Shown: positions 34,577 to 44,174 of the stretch, piece after piece
Numbering within the stretch: position 1 is the stretch's first letter
Layout: each line of letters starts with the position of its first letter
Assembly (NCBI GenBank): GCA_023380915.1
Contig: JAMCSM010000160.1
Location: 4,502 to 68,501, forward strand
Direction of reading: 5' to 3'
DNA: 64,000 bases
Origin: Actinomycetota bacterium
GTDB lineage: Bacteria; Actinomycetota; Humimicrobiia; Humimicrobiales; Humimicrobiaceae
Notes under the pieces: model-generated
Databases searched by the model: none
What the model was told of the DNA's origin: nothing
Seen by the model: only the letters and a program-made list of their open reading frames with translations
Made by a program: the position numbers and the translations under genes

Positions 34577-35941
34577 TTAGCCTATCTGCAAATCCTGAAT
34601 TTTTCTTAAATTAACTAAAACAGAGTTAACGTTAATTTCAACATCATCATATTTTACAGGTTCATCTCTTGATATTTTTCTTTTTACAACACAGCCTTCA
34701 CTGATGCCAATCGGCAGGAATTTTTCCTTTTTCATAATCTCATGCAGCTCTATTAATCCGTAACAGGTATAACCGCCGATTCCATCAAGTATATCGCCTG
34801 GATTTAAATCTTTTTTGGCAACTGTCATTACTTCAGAAATAAATCCGGAACCTGGATCAATGGTTGGTTCATTATATAAAAATGCTTTTGCTATTGATAT
34901 TGGTGTTTCAATACTTGCAAGATGAAAAGGTCTGTATAAAAGAAAATAAGGTCCGCTTCCATTTTTTAAATATTCAAGGTCTTTTCTGACAATTTCCGAA
35001 TCTGTAGTATAAATAAGAAAAACTCCTGGTGCCAGATCACCTATAACAAATTCCACTACCCCCGTTTTTGTTAAAATGCCACCATCCTTTTTTGGAACAA
35101 GGATCTTTAACAGGTCTTTCCTGTCAGCCTTCGGACCATGCATTCCCCTTACATCGGGAATCAAACCTGTTGCATTTGAAAGGCATGCCATCTCTATCAT
35201 TGATTTTGTTCCATCAACAAATGATGTCATCATATAAGGATTGGAATCTTTGCTTTTAGCGAACTCTTTAAGTATTTGCGGATTTGAATACCTGTCAAGC
35301 ACATTATTTTTCCCTTTTCCTGCCGCTATTACTTTTAAATTTAAAATGGATGCGAAATCAAACAGTTCCTTTATGGCTGCAGGTTCATCTCCGGCAGATA
35401 CTGTATAAACAACACCTGTGCTTAAAGCCAGTTTCCGCAGTATTGGACCTATCGTAACATCTCCTTCAACATTTAAGGTAACAACATGTTTTTTATTGAC
35501 TATTGAATTAAAAGATATATATGCGCCTGTTTCGGGTTTTCCGGTTGCATCAATAATAACATCTATTTCCTTTATTGCAGGAATTAATGAAGCATCATTT
35601 GTAATAATTAATTTATTTTTTAAAGCAGCTTTGTTTACCAGTTCAACTTTATTGCTTTCATTTTTTATTTTCTTAAGGTTTAAAATATTTTCCTTTAAAT
35701 TAAGTTTTTCTGAAAAACCCTCCGAATCAATGATTATAATATTTTTTTCCTTATACCTTGCTTCTTTGGCAAAATTTAAGGTGGAATTAATATCTTTAGT
35801 GGCAACAGCCAGAACTTCCATTCCGCTAACCTGGTTTAAATTAGCCAGCAGTCCACGCCCCATTCTGCCAATTCCAATAATACCTATTTTTATTTTTGTT
35901 CCCTGTTTCTGTAAACTATTCAGCTTGTTTAATAAATCCAA
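34577..35941 (-). CDS. NAD(P)-dependent dehydrogenase with C-terminal SAF domain (homoserine dehydrogenase-like)
   Basis: The 454-residue protein has an N-terminal Rossmann fold (IGIIGIGRMGRGLLANL, with DVIIDATGKPETGAY) and a C-terminal SAF domain (VAKKDLNPGDILDGIGGYTCYGL). This architecture is seen in a family often labelled homoserine-dehydrogenase-like or SAF-domain oxidoreductase; substrates are mostly unknown, and some members act in sugar or polyol breakdown. The TTG start is preceded by GGGAGG. It is 250 nt downstream of the isocitrate-type dehydrogenase gene and may or may not be in that operon. Confidence 0.75.
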   Translation of the reverse strand: MDLLNKLNSLQKQGTKIKIGIIGIGRMGRGLLANLNQVSGMEVLAVATKDINSTLNFAKEARYKEKNIIIIDSEGFSEKLNLKENILNLKKIKNESNKVELVNKAALKNKLIITNDASLIPAIKEIDVIIDATGKPETGAYISFNSIVNKKHVVTLNVEGDVTIGPILRKLALSTGVVYTVSAGDEPAAIKELFDFASILNLKVIAAGKGKNNVLDRYSNPQILKEFAKSKDSNPYMMTSFVDGTKSMIEMACLSNATGLIPDVRGMHGPKADRKDLLKILVPKKDGGILTKTGVVEFVIGDLAPGVFLIYTTDSEIVRKDLEYLKNGSGPYFLLYRPFHLASIETPISIAKAFLYNEPTIDPGSGFISEVMTVAKKDLNPGDILDGIGGYTCYGLIELHEIMKKEKFLPIGISEGCVVKRKISRDEPVKYDDVEINVNSVLVNLRKIQDLQIG

Positions 35942-36191
35942 TATTAATCCTCCCGAATTATAAAATTACATAAAAAATAAATTATTTGTGATCCTTATAA
36001 CTTTAAAATACTGGCAATTGCCAAATCAGGAAAAAATACCGTTACTAAATCATAATTAATTATTAATGTGGATAATAAAAATAACAAGGTTTTTTTATGT
36101 ATCAGCTTTTATAGCTTCCTTAAAAAGCAGGTAATTATTTTATATTTATATATTTTAAGCTGATTCAAGATTATATAATATTATAATAATA

Positions 36192-37280
36192 TTATAAAAG
36201 AGTTTTTATTTTTCTTATAATAGCATTTGCCATTTCATCAGTTCCTACTGCTGAAGGGTCATCTCTGGTAGGTTTTAAATCGTACGTAACATATTTGCCT
36301 TCTTTAATTACTGCAGCAATAGCACTTTCAAGAATATTGGCTGCCCTTTCTTCATTCAGGTGTTTAAGCATCAAAACTGCCGAGAGCATCATTGCAGTAG
36401 GATTAACTTTATTTAATCCTTTATATTTTGGAGCACTTCCATGTGTTGCTTCAAATAAAGCAATCTCATCACCAATATTTGCGCCTGGCGCAACACCAAG
36501 TCCGCCTATAAGTCCTGCTGCAAGATCAGAGATTATATCTCCATAAAGATTAGGTAAAACCAGAACATCGTAAATCTCAGGCTTTTGAACAAGTTGCATA
36601 CACATGTTATCTACAATTCTGTCTTCAGATTCAATCTCAGGATATTCATGAGCAATCCTCCTGAAAGTTTCCAGAAACAAGCCATCAGAATATTTAATAA
36701 TATTTGCCTTATGAACCCCGGTTACTTTTTTTCTTTTATTTTTTTTAGCATATTCGAAAGCATATCTTATGATTTTTTCAGAAGCTGAAACAGATATCGG
36801 CTTTATACTGATACCGCTGTCTTTTTTTATTGAAATATCTTTTTTTTCCTTTATAAAATCAATCAATTCAAGTGTATCGGGCTTGTTTAGCTCAAACTCT
36901 ATACCGGAATATAAATCTTCAGTATTTTCTCTTATAATTACTATATCAAGATTTTCATATCTTGATTTAACTCCCGGATAACTTTTACAGGGTCTTACAC
37001 AGGCATATAAGTTAAAAATTTTTCTCATGGCAACATTAACGCTTCTAAAACCAGTTCCAACTGGCGTTGTAATAGGACCTTTAATGCCAATTTTGTTTCT
37101 TTTAAGCGAATCAAGAACTTTCTGAGGCAGCACGCAACCTTCCTTTTCATATACTTCCGCCCCTGCATTATTTATGTCCCATTCAATATCTAATCCGGTT
37201 GCTTCAACTACTTTAACTGTTGCCGCACAAATTTCAGGACCTGTCCCATCTCCGGGAATTAAAGTTATTTTATATTTCAT
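36192..37280 (-). CDS. Isocitrate/isopropylmalate-family dehydrogenase (probably NAD-type isocitrate or homoisocitrate dehydrogenase)
   Basis: The 362-residue beta-decarboxylating dehydrogenase has [10 protein letters not shown] at the N-terminus, [20 protein letters not shown] with the substrate Arg residues, [14 protein letters not shown], and the metal/cofactor region [19 protein letters not shown] and [17 protein letters not shown] resembles NAD-dependent isocitrate dehydrogenases more than leucine-pathway LeuB. It converts isocitrate (or homoisocitrate) to a 2-oxoacid. The start overlaps the small aconitase-type subunit stop (ATGA), so it closes the sequence synthase, hydratase, dehydrogenase. 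Confidence 0.85.
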   Translation of the reverse strand: MKYKITLIPGDGTGPEICAATVKVVEATGLDIEWDINNAGAEVYEKEGCVLPQKVLDSLKRNKIGIKGPITTPVGTGFRSVNVAMRKIFNLYACVRPCKSYPGVKSRYENLDIVIIRENTEDLYSGIEFELNKPDTLELIDFIKEKKDISIKKDSGISIKPISVSASEKIIRYAFEYAKKNKRKKVTGVHKANIIKYSDGLFLETFRRIAHEYPEIESEDRIVDNMCMQLVQKPEIYDVLVLPNLYGDIISDLAAGLIGGLGVAPGANIGDEIALFEATHGSAPKYKGLNKVNPTAMMLSAVLMLKHLNEERAANILESAIAAVIKEGKYVTYDLKPTRDDPSAVGTDEMANAIIRKIKTLL

Positions 37281-37801
37281 AAATTAAACCCCTTATTCTT
37301 TGTTATATGTTCAACAAGACCGCCGTCATTTAATAATTTAATCATAACTTCAGGAAGAGCCTTGAAATCAATCTCAATATTTTTTGTAATATTTTTTATT
37401 TTTCCTTTTGCCAGATCAATTTCAAGCTCATCACCGTCATTTATCCTGTCAGTATCACAAATCAGCACTGGAAGACCAATATTAATGCTGTTTCTGAAAA
37501 AAATTCTTGCAAATGATTTGGCAAGAACAGCTCCAACACCTGAAAGCTTAATAATTGCAGGTGCATGCTCTCTTGACGAACCAAGACCAAAATTTCTTCC
37601 CGCAACTATAAAATCTCCCGGTTTTACTTTACCAGCAAATTCCATGTCAGCATCCTCCAGTACATGCTTTGCAAGTTCTGATAAATCAGACCTTAAATGA
37701 AAGTATCTGCCGGGAGCAATCAAATCAGTTGAAATATCATCACCGAATTTAAAACTTCTTCCTCTTAAAATTTTTTTTAATATATTATTTTGTTCGGTCA
37801 T
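37277..37801 (-). CDS. Aconitase-superfamily small subunit (LeuD/homoaconitase type)
   Basis: The 174-residue swivel-domain subunit has [20 protein letters not shown] near the N-terminus and the substrate loop [14 protein letters not shown] near residue 68. It pairs with the large subunit encoded 51 nt upstream to isomerise a tricarboxylate. LeuD-type two-subunit hydratases serve leucine, 2-oxosuberate, lysine or citrate pathways; the neighbours (homocitrate-synthase-family proteins and an isocitrate-type dehydrogenase) favour citrate or homocitrate over isopropylmalate. Confidence 0.9.
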   Translation of the reverse strand: MTEQNNILKKILRGRSFKFGDDISTDLIAPGRYFHLRSDLSELAKHVLEDADMEFAGKVKPGDFIVAGRNFGLGSSREHAPAIIKLSGVGAVLAKSFARIFFRNSINIGLPVLICDTDRINDGDELEIDLAKGKIKNITKNIEIDFKALPEVMIKLLNDGGLVEHITKNKGFNL

Positions 37802-37852
37802 TTTTACTCTTTCATGAAAATCTTAACTATTTATATAAATTTTTAATGTAAA

Positions 37853-39115
37853 TCATATTTCCCGAAGAATTTCTCTTGCATCAGCAATATATCCTTTTAA
37901 AGCACTGTAAGCTGCAGTAGCAGGAGAAGAAAGATATATATATGAATCAGGATTACCCATTCTGCCCTTAAAATTCCTGTTTTGAGTTGACAGGCAAACC
38001 TCCCCATCTCCTAAAATTCCCTGATGAACACCAACACAGGGACCGCATCCCGGAGATTGAACTACTGCTCCACTTTCAATAAGTGTTTCAATAACTCCTT
38101 CCCTTAAAGCTTCAAGATAAACTTTTTTTGAAGCAGGAACTATAATCAGCCTAACATTTTTATTTATTTTTTTATCCTTTAAAATTACGGCAGCTATTCT
38201 CAGATCAGAAAGACGGCCATTAGTGCAGGTGCCTATTAAAATCTGATTAATCTTTATTTTTTCCAAACTGCTCACAACACAAACATTATCAACAGTATGC
38301 GGCATGGATACCATTGGTTCTATTTTGGAACAGTCTATATCTATTATCTGTTCATAATGAGCATTTTTATCTGCGGTAATTTCTTTATAATCACTTAATC
38401 TACCCTGTGAAGCTAAAAATTTTTTTGTAGTTTCATCACTTTCAAAAATTCCTGCTTTGGCTCCTGCTTCAACAGCCATATTTGAAATGGTAAACCTGTC
38501 TTCCATTGTCATTTTTTTTGCAAAGCTTCCATTAAACTCAAGACTTTTATAAGTTGCACCCTCGGCAGTTATTTTTCCGATCAGATAAATAATTAAATCC
38601 TTTGAATAAACACCTTCCGGAGGAATTTCATTAAAATTAACTTTTACTGTCTGTGGTACCATTAACCAGGTTTTTGCCAGTGCAAAACCTATGGCTATAT
38701 CTGTTGAGCCCATTCCTGTGGCAAAAGCAGCCAGTGCGCCTGATGTGCATGTATGAGAATCTGCACCTATGACTATGTCTCCTGGCGATGCAAAATCTTC
38801 AACAAGAATCTGATGACATACGCCTTTACCGACATCACTTAAAACCATCCCTGCATTTTCTGCATACTGCCTTAAAACAACATGAGAATTGGAAAGCTCT
38901 TTTCGCGGACTTGGAGCAGCATGGTCAATAAAAAAAATAGATTTTGACGGATTTTTTACTTTTTCAAAACCCATTTTTTTAAGCTGGCTTACAGTTAAAG
39001 GACCGGTTCCATCCTGTGCCATTACTACATCTACATCAACAACTGCAATGTCTCCTGCATAAACTTCTCTGCCGGCATGTTCGCTTATTATTTTTTCTGA
39101 AATTGTTTTGTCCAA
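37853..39115 (-). CDS. Aconitase-superfamily large subunit (LeuC/homoaconitase type)
   Basis: The 420-residue protein is the [4Fe-4S] hydratase subunit. It carries VIGADSHTCTSGALAAFATG, IGTCTNGRLSDLRIAA and SPGCGPCVGVHQG, giving the three cluster cysteines. The length matches archaeal-type/homoaconitase LeuC proteins and not the single-chain aconitase of about 900 residues. The TTG start follows GGGAGG. It is in line with two homocitrate-synthase-family genes upstream and the small subunit downstream, all minus strand with gaps of 34-75 nt. Confidence 0.92.
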   Translation of the reverse strand: MDKTISEKIISEHAGREVYAGDIAVVDVDVVMAQDGTGPLTVSQLKKMGFEKVKNPSKSIFFIDHAAPSPRKELSNSHVVLRQYAENAGMVLSDVGKGVCHQILVEDFASPGDIVIGADSHTCTSGALAAFATGMGSTDIAIGFALAKTWLMVPQTVKVNFNEIPPEGVYSKDLIIYLIGKITAEGATYKSLEFNGSFAKKMTMEDRFTISNMAVEAGAKAGIFESDETTKKFLASQGRLSDYKEITADKNAHYEQIIDIDCSKIEPMVSMPHTVDNVCVVSSLEKIKINQILIGTCTNGRLSDLRIAAVILKDKKINKNVRLIIVPASKKVYLEALREGVIETLIESGAVVQSPGCGPCVGVHQGILGDGEVCLSTQNRNFKGRMGNPDSYIYLSSPATAAYSALKGYIADAREILREI

Positions 39116-39149
39116 AAAATCCTCCCAAAAATTTAAATTATTTTTATGA

Positions 39150-40325
39150 TTAGTCAGATGTTTCCATTTCTACTCTGATATTATCCTTGTTTTCCTTGAA
39201 GTCCCTATATATATACATTAATTCCTTATCAAATAAAGGTCTCTTAAGATCAACTGACATGGCACGGGTAAGTACAAGAATTTCATTGGCTTCACTGTCT
39301 GTAAGATCAATACCGAATTCCTTGAATTTATGAAGAATTGTATGAGAACCTGAATGCTTGCCGACAACAAGCTGCCTTGTAAGACCTACTTCTGCAGGTT
39401 CAAAAGCTTCATAGTTTTTGGGATTTTTTAAAACTCCATCTGCATGAATACCGGATTCATGAGCAAAAACATTAGTCCCAACAATTGCCTTCCATATCGG
39501 TATAGCTCTTGAAGATGCTTTTGCAACATATTCGGATAATTCCCTGAATCTTGCAGTATTTATCCCGAGGTCAATATTTTCAAGATATTTTAAAGCCATT
39601 ACTATCTCTTCAAGAGCAGCATTTCCTGTACCTTCTGCAAGACCATTTACTGCTGTCATAATGCTTGAAGCTCCTGCTCTGATTGCAGCAAGTCCATTTG
39701 CTGTAGCCATTCCAAAATTATTCTTAGTATGTACCTCAAGCGGAAAATCTATTGTACTTAAAACTGTATTAATTCTTAAAAATGTTTTAAAAGGATCAAA
39801 AGCGCCAACACTGTCGCAAATTCTAACTCTTAAAGCCCCCTTGTTTTCAGCAATATGCATTATTTGCAGGATTAATTCCAGATCAGCCCTCGTGCCATCT
39901 TCTGCGCTTATGATGAAATTCATATTATTATTCTTTATTTCCCTAATTGTTTCCTTTAATCTTGAAATAAGAATATTCTTATTTCTGTCATATTTTTCTC
40001 TGATATGACCTTCAGAAGTAAAAACAGTAATAACAATGTTTTTTAAACCGCTGTCCATACAAAAATCAATTTCTTTTGGATCCGCTTCGCAATAACCAAA
40101 AATCCTGCAGTTTAAATTTAATTTCAGTATTTCTCTGATAGTTTCCCTCTCTGATTCTGCGATCGAGGGAACTCCTACTTCAAGCTCCGGTATACCAATT
40201 TCATCCAGAATCTTTGCAATCCTTATTTTTTCATTCCTTGAAAATACAACACCTGCAGTTTGTTCACCACTTCTTAAAGTAGAATCAATAATATTGACTT
40301 TTTTATTTAAATTATCAGAAACCAT
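39150..40325 (-). CDS. Homocitrate/citrate synthase-family protein A (degenerate barrel, intact C-terminal motif)
   Basis: The protein has 391 residues from the ATG with AAGGAG just upstream (a GTG two codons earlier overlaps that site). It has the fold of HMG-CoA-lyase-like acyl transferases, but key metal and catalytic residues of the barrel are changed: LRSGEQ instead of LRDGEQ (S19), HTKNN instead of HxHND (199-203), and GLAEGTGN instead of GLGERAGN. The C-terminal motif FAHESGIHADG is perfect. The partner gene upstream (40407-41588) shows the reverse pattern. Known relatives are NifV homocitrate synthase, Re-citrate synthase and isopropylmalate synthase. It probably works as a subunit with protein B. 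Confidence 0.8.
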   Translation of the reverse strand: MVSDNLNKKVNIIDSTLRSGEQTAGVVFSRNEKIRIAKILDEIGIPELEVGVPSIAESERETIREILKLNLNCRIFGYCEADPKEIDFCMDSGLKNIVITVFTSEGHIREKYDRNKNILISRLKETIREIKNNNMNFIISAEDGTRADLELILQIMHIAENKGALRVRICDSVGAFDPFKTFLRINTVLSTIDFPLEVHTKNNFGMATANGLAAIRAGASSIMTAVNGLAEGTGNAALEEIVMALKYLENIDLGINTARFRELSEYVAKASSRAIPIWKAIVGTNVFAHESGIHADGVLKNPKNYEAFEPAEVGLTRQLVVGKHSGSHTILHKFKEFGIDLTDSEANEILVLTRAMSVDLKRPLFDKELMYIYRDFKENKDNIRVEMETSD

Positions 40326-40406
40326 ATTCACTCCTTTATCTAAAAATCAAAACATTAAAAAATTAAAAATAGCAACCATAAAAAAATTCTCTTTTTAATG
40401 CAAAAA

Positions 40407-41588
40407 TTAATTGTCTTTTATATAAGATTCGCAGGTCTCTTTTATTTCACTGTCAAATAACGATCTTTTAAGTGAAATTGCCTTGTTTCTTACTATTTCA
40501 AGCAGTTCTGCAATTTGTTTCCCATCAAAGTTGTATCCAAGAGATTTAAGCTTGGTGTCTAATGAAAAAATCCCTGAATATTTACCAATAATAATTTTTG
40601 TATCAAGACCTACATCTTCAGGATCATAAAGCTCATAATTTTTATGGTTTGCAGTATAAAGTTTTACTCTGTTTTCAGTTTCAAATACAAAAATATTTGC
40701 CCCTACAATTGGTTTCCATGCAGGAATACTTCTGTCAGATGCTATAGCTGCATATTCTGAAAGTCCTCTGAATTTTTTTGTATTAAAGCCGAGGTCTACA
40801 CCTTCAATATATTTCAAAGCCATTACAAGCTCTTCAAATGCAGCATTACCTGCCCTTTCTCCAAGTCCGTTTATGGTTGTATTTACATATTTCGCACCAG
40901 CCTTTATGCCTGCGATTGAGTTTGCAATAGCCATCCCGAAATCATTATGCATATGCATTTCAACATCTATGCCTATAATATCTCTGATAGTTTTAATTCT
41001 CATAAATGTTTCAAACGGATCCATTATTCCAAGAGTGTCGCAATACCTTAACCTGTCTGCCCCTGCATCTCTTGCATTTCTTGCAAACTGAAGTAAAAAC
41101 TCCATATCAGTTCTTGATGCATCTTCAGCATTTACTGAAACATACAAATTATATTTTTTTGCATAATCAACTGCATTTCTGACACTTTCAAGAACCCACT
41201 CTCTTGTTTTTCTTAGTTTTTGCTCTATATGTATATCTGATGAAGATATGGAAACAGCCACTGAATCAACTCCGCATTCAACAGAATCCTCAAGATCGGA
41301 AATGACCGCCCTGTTCCATGCAAGAAGGCTGCAGTTAAGCCCCATGGAAGCTATTTTTTTAATTGCCGTCTTCTCATCCCCGCCCATTGCCGGTATTCCT
41401 ACTTCTATCTGATGAACTCCGATGTCATCAAGCATTTTTGCAATATGTATTTTTTCTTCATTTGCAAAAACCACACCTGCTGTCTGCTCCCCGTCTCTAA
41501 GTGAAGTATCATCAATTTTTATATCTTTAGCATCAATTTTTTCTCCTGCCCTTTGGGAAAATTCAGTAAATATATTTATTCCTCTCAT
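40407..41588 (-). CDS. Homocitrate/citrate synthase-family protein B (intact barrel, lacks HESGIHxDG)
   Basis: The 393-residue DRE-TIM acyltransferase has all barrel residues: DDTSLRDGEQ (D32), HMHNDFG (H212, H214), AEDASRTD and GLGERAGNAAFEE. Where the family has the C-terminal HESGIHxDG motif it instead has FVFETENRVKLYTANHKNYE, so that part of the active site, usually supplied across the dimer, is missing. Protein A next door keeps it. The ATG has AGGGG upstream and the gene is first in the operon. Likely product is citrate (Re-type) or homocitrate; no nif genes are in view. Confidence 0.85.
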   Translation of the reverse strand: MRGINIFTEFSQRAGEKIDAKDIKIDDTSLRDGEQTAGVVFANEEKIHIAKMLDDIGVHQIEVGIPAMGGDEKTAIKKIASMGLNCSLLAWNRAVISDLEDSVECGVDSVAVSISSSDIHIEQKLRKTREWVLESVRNAVDYAKKYNLYVSVNAEDASRTDMEFLLQFARNARDAGADRLRYCDTLGIMDPFETFMRIKTIRDIIGIDVEMHMHNDFGMAIANSIAGIKAGAKYVNTTINGLGERAGNAAFEELVMALKYIEGVDLGFNTKKFRGLSEYAAIASDRSIPAWKPIVGANIFVFETENRVKLYTANHKNYELYDPEDVGLDTKIIIGKYSGIFSLDTKLKSLGYNFDGKQIAELLEIVRNKAISLKRSLFDSEIKETCESYIKDN

Positions 41589-42180
41589 TTTTTATACCCC
41601 TGGATACAATAAATTTTTATAATCACTCTTAAAATCTGAAAATTACAAATAAAGATTTTCATTTAAAAATTTAATTATTTTGCATATTTTTATTAATTTT
41701 TATAAATATTATGTAAATAATAGCATATTTTTGAAAATATTTAAAATTTTAGGGAAAAATAAATATTTTCTTAATTTTAATAAAATTTATTTAATTTTTG
41801 TTTTTTTATTGAAAAATTTGAAAATAATAAGAATTTACTATAATTTTTTAAAAATTTTCAAGTTTATCCACTGGTAATTTTTATTGGAGTAAAACTGCAT
41901 AGTAAATTATAAGAATTTGCTTTTAGATCTCACAAGTATAAAGCATAAATAAACACCATGATTATGTATTGTAAGTATTAAAAACAAAAATCAGGAGCAG
42001 ATAACAGCCGTAAGGTCTAAATAATTTAATCATACTTATATTTTATAGACATTTTACCTGTTTTTGGACAAACCCATAAAGCAGAAATTTTATTAAATCT
42101 AAAAATCTATGTAATCAGTATCTATATAGTCATCAAAAGTATCAGCTGCTAAATTAATATTAATTGTTTGGTTTTTTATA
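41589..42180. other. Intergenic AT-rich region upstream of the homocitrate-family operon
   Basis: This 592-bp gap is extremely AT-rich from 41620 to 41880. It should contain the promoter of the minus-strand operon beginning at 41588, but no reliable -35/-10 pair, T-box, riboswitch or terminator could be recognised. A low-complexity open frame at 41680-41877 is dismissed. Near 42085-42180 a short frame without a start codon follows the rtcB stop. Confidence 0.5.
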
Positions 42181-43632
42181 TTATCCCTTAATTACGCCAA
42201 GCGGGACTAACTTTGCCACTTTCCTGGAAAGTCCTGCTTTTTCTGCAATATCTACAATATTTCTTACATCCTTATAAGCAACCGGTGCTTCTTCGGAAAG
42301 ACCTGACATGCTGTCAGCTAAAACAACTATTCCTTTTGTATCTAAAAGCTCTTTTTGCAGCTGTTTACCGTTTACCTGCTTTTTTGCGCTTGTTCTTGAA
42401 AGCAGCCTTCCTGCGCCATGACAAGTTGAACCCATACTCTCATTCATGGCTTTTTGTGTACCAAGAAGAATATATGAATATCTTCCCATATCTCCAGGTA
42501 TTATAACAGGTTGTCCCAAATCCTTATAATCATCCGGGACTCCGGCAATATTTGGCCCAAAAGAACGGGTTGCCCCTTTTCTGTGAATACAAACTTCCAT
42601 TTGTTTTCCGTCAATGTCATGTTTCTCAAACTTGGCTATGTTATGTGATATATCATAAATAAGATCAAGTCCCAGTTTTAGGTAAGATTTATTAAACTGC
42701 TTTTCAAAAACAGTCCTGATCCAATGAGCAAGACATTGCCTGTTTGCAATAGCAAAATTAACAGCACAAACCATTGCAGAGTAATATTTACGGCTTTCGG
42801 GAGAATTTACGGGAGCGCATGCAAGCTGCCTGTCCGGCAGATTTATATTATACTTTACGGATGCCTTTTGCATTACTTTAAGGTAATCACTGCAGATCTG
42901 ATATCCAAGTCCCCTTGAACCGGAATGAATCATCACAGTTACCTGCTCTTCATATAATCCGAATCTTTGAGCAGCAGTTCTGTCAAAAATTTCTTCAACC
43001 TTCTGCACTTCGATAAAGTGATTGCCTGATCCAAGCGAGCCCACCTGATTAAAGCCTCTTTCAATTGCTTCCCTGCTGACATTTAAAGGGTTAGCTCCTT
43101 CCATACAGCCGTTCTCTTCAATGTGGTATTTATCTTCTTCCTCCCCATATCCGTTTTTTATTGCCCAGACAGCCCCGCACTTTAAAACATCTAAAATCTC
43201 TTTTTCATTTAACTTAATTCTTCCTTTTGTTCCAAGTCCCTTGGGAACACTTGTAAAAATATTATGCATAAGAATTTCAATATTTTTCTTAATATCATTA
43301 TACTCAAGATTGGAACGTAGCAGGCGCACACCGCATGCTATATCAAATCCTACTCCCCCAGGTGAAATAACCCCTTCATCCAGATCAAAACCTGCAACTC
43401 CTCCTATCGGAAAACCATAACCATAATGAATATCCGGCATTGCATAGGAAGCCTTTAAAATACCGGGCAAAGTAGCAACATTTGCCACCTGCGTCAATGT
43501 TTCTTCCTTTGAAGCATGTTCAAGAAGTTCTTTATCCGAAAATATTATTCCCGGAACCCTCATTCCAAGTTCCTTATTTAGCACAAGTTCCCATTTATAT
43601 TCTGATATTTTTTTTATTTCATATTCTTTCAA
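42181..43632 (-). CDS. rtcB: RNA-splicing ligase RtcB
   Basis: The 483-residue protein shows the RtcB landmarks: MPDIHYGYGFPIGGVAGFD, GGVGFDIACGVRLL (metal Cys in IACG), GSGNHFIEVQ, HSGSRGLG and the guanylated-His motif STCHGAGRLLSR. It seals 2',3'-cyclic-phosphate and 5'-OH RNA ends using GTP and Mn. The TTG start has GGAGGAGGG upstream. The archease gene is 32 nt upstream on the same strand, so the ligase and its activator are co-expressed. In bacteria the role is RNA repair. Full length with no defects. Confidence 0.96.
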   Translation of the reverse strand: MKEYEIKKISEYKWELVLNKELGMRVPGIIFSDKELLEHASKEETLTQVANVATLPGILKASYAMPDIHYGYGFPIGGVAGFDLDEGVISPGGVGFDIACGVRLLRSNLEYNDIKKNIEILMHNIFTSVPKGLGTKGRIKLNEKEILDVLKCGAVWAIKNGYGEEEDKYHIEENGCMEGANPLNVSREAIERGFNQVGSLGSGNHFIEVQKVEEIFDRTAAQRFGLYEEQVTVMIHSGSRGLGYQICSDYLKVMQKASVKYNINLPDRQLACAPVNSPESRKYYSAMVCAVNFAIANRQCLAHWIRTVFEKQFNKSYLKLGLDLIYDISHNIAKFEKHDIDGKQMEVCIHRKGATRSFGPNIAGVPDDYKDLGQPVIIPGDMGRYSYILLGTQKAMNESMGSTCHGAGRLLSRTSAKKQVNGKQLQKELLDTKGIVVLADSMSGLSEEAPVAYKDVRNIVDIAEKAGLSRKVAKLVPLGVIKG

Positions 43633-43664
43633 TTTATTTCCCTCCTCCTGAATACATCCGGAAT

Positions 43665-44156
43665 TTATATATCAAAAACTATTTCAACGCTGAATATATT
43701 TGTTTTATTATCATACTGAATATTAAGATTATGATATGTAGGACCTTTTATCTGCAGAAATATCTCATGTTTTTTAAAATTAATTTTTTCACCCCTGGCA
43801 ATTGCTTTAATTTTACTGTTTGATTTTTCAGTCTCATTTGAAAAATGAGTAATAGTAAAATCTGAAAAAATCAAGCCATTTACCTCATATAAAAATAATA
43901 GTTTTTCAAGCCACACAATCAGCATATCTTCCTTGCTCATTTTTTCATTAAAGGATATTTCAATTTGCTTTTCAATTATTTCCCTTATTTTGCTGATATC
44001 GGTAATCAGGGAAAACATACCTTCTGCAGCATTTTCAAAAAGTTCCCTTATGGTTTTTCCATAAACTTTAAGTTTTACATCGGACAGATATTCCAACTGC
44101 TCATATTTTTTAAAATTAAGTTTATTACTAAAAGAATCTGACAAGTTCATATACAT
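43665..44156 (-). CDS. Archease (RtcB activator)
   Basis: The 163-residue protein has the archease opening YEQLEYLSDVKLKVYGKTIRELFENAAEGMF, with the conserved Asp of the metal site (LSDV), and later a run of alternating strands ending GPTYHNLNIQYDN. Archease promotes guanylation and multiple turnover of RtcB. The region between these motifs is diverged but the length is normal. ATG at 44156 or two codons later; the ribosome site is weak. It directly precedes rtcB. Confidence 0.85.
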   Translation of the reverse strand: MYMNLSDSFSNKLNFKKYEQLEYLSDVKLKVYGKTIRELFENAAEGMFSLITDISKIREIIEKQIEISFNEKMSKEDMLIVWLEKLLFLYEVNGLIFSDFTITHFSNETEKSNSKIKAIARGEKINFKKHEIFLQIKGPTYHNLNIQYDNKTNIFSVEIVFDI

Positions 44157-44174
44157 ATCATTTTATTTCTGCAA

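Noticed and set aside
39150..41588. Homocitrate synthases as part of a nitrogenase cluster
   Set aside because: No nif genes occur in the window; neighbours are aconitase-type and isocitrate-type dehydrogenase genes.
41680..41877. 65-codon plus-strand frame in the gap before the homocitrate-family operon
   Set aside because: Composition is only Ile/Phe/Lys/Asn/Leu/Tyr from AT-rich low-complexity DNA; no ribosome site and no family features.
42085..42180. Short minus-strand frame after the rtcB stop ending in an acidic Asp/Tyr-rich tail
   Set aside because: It has no start codon and is preceded at once by an in-frame stop; too short to support a gene, though it may be the relic of a C-terminus.
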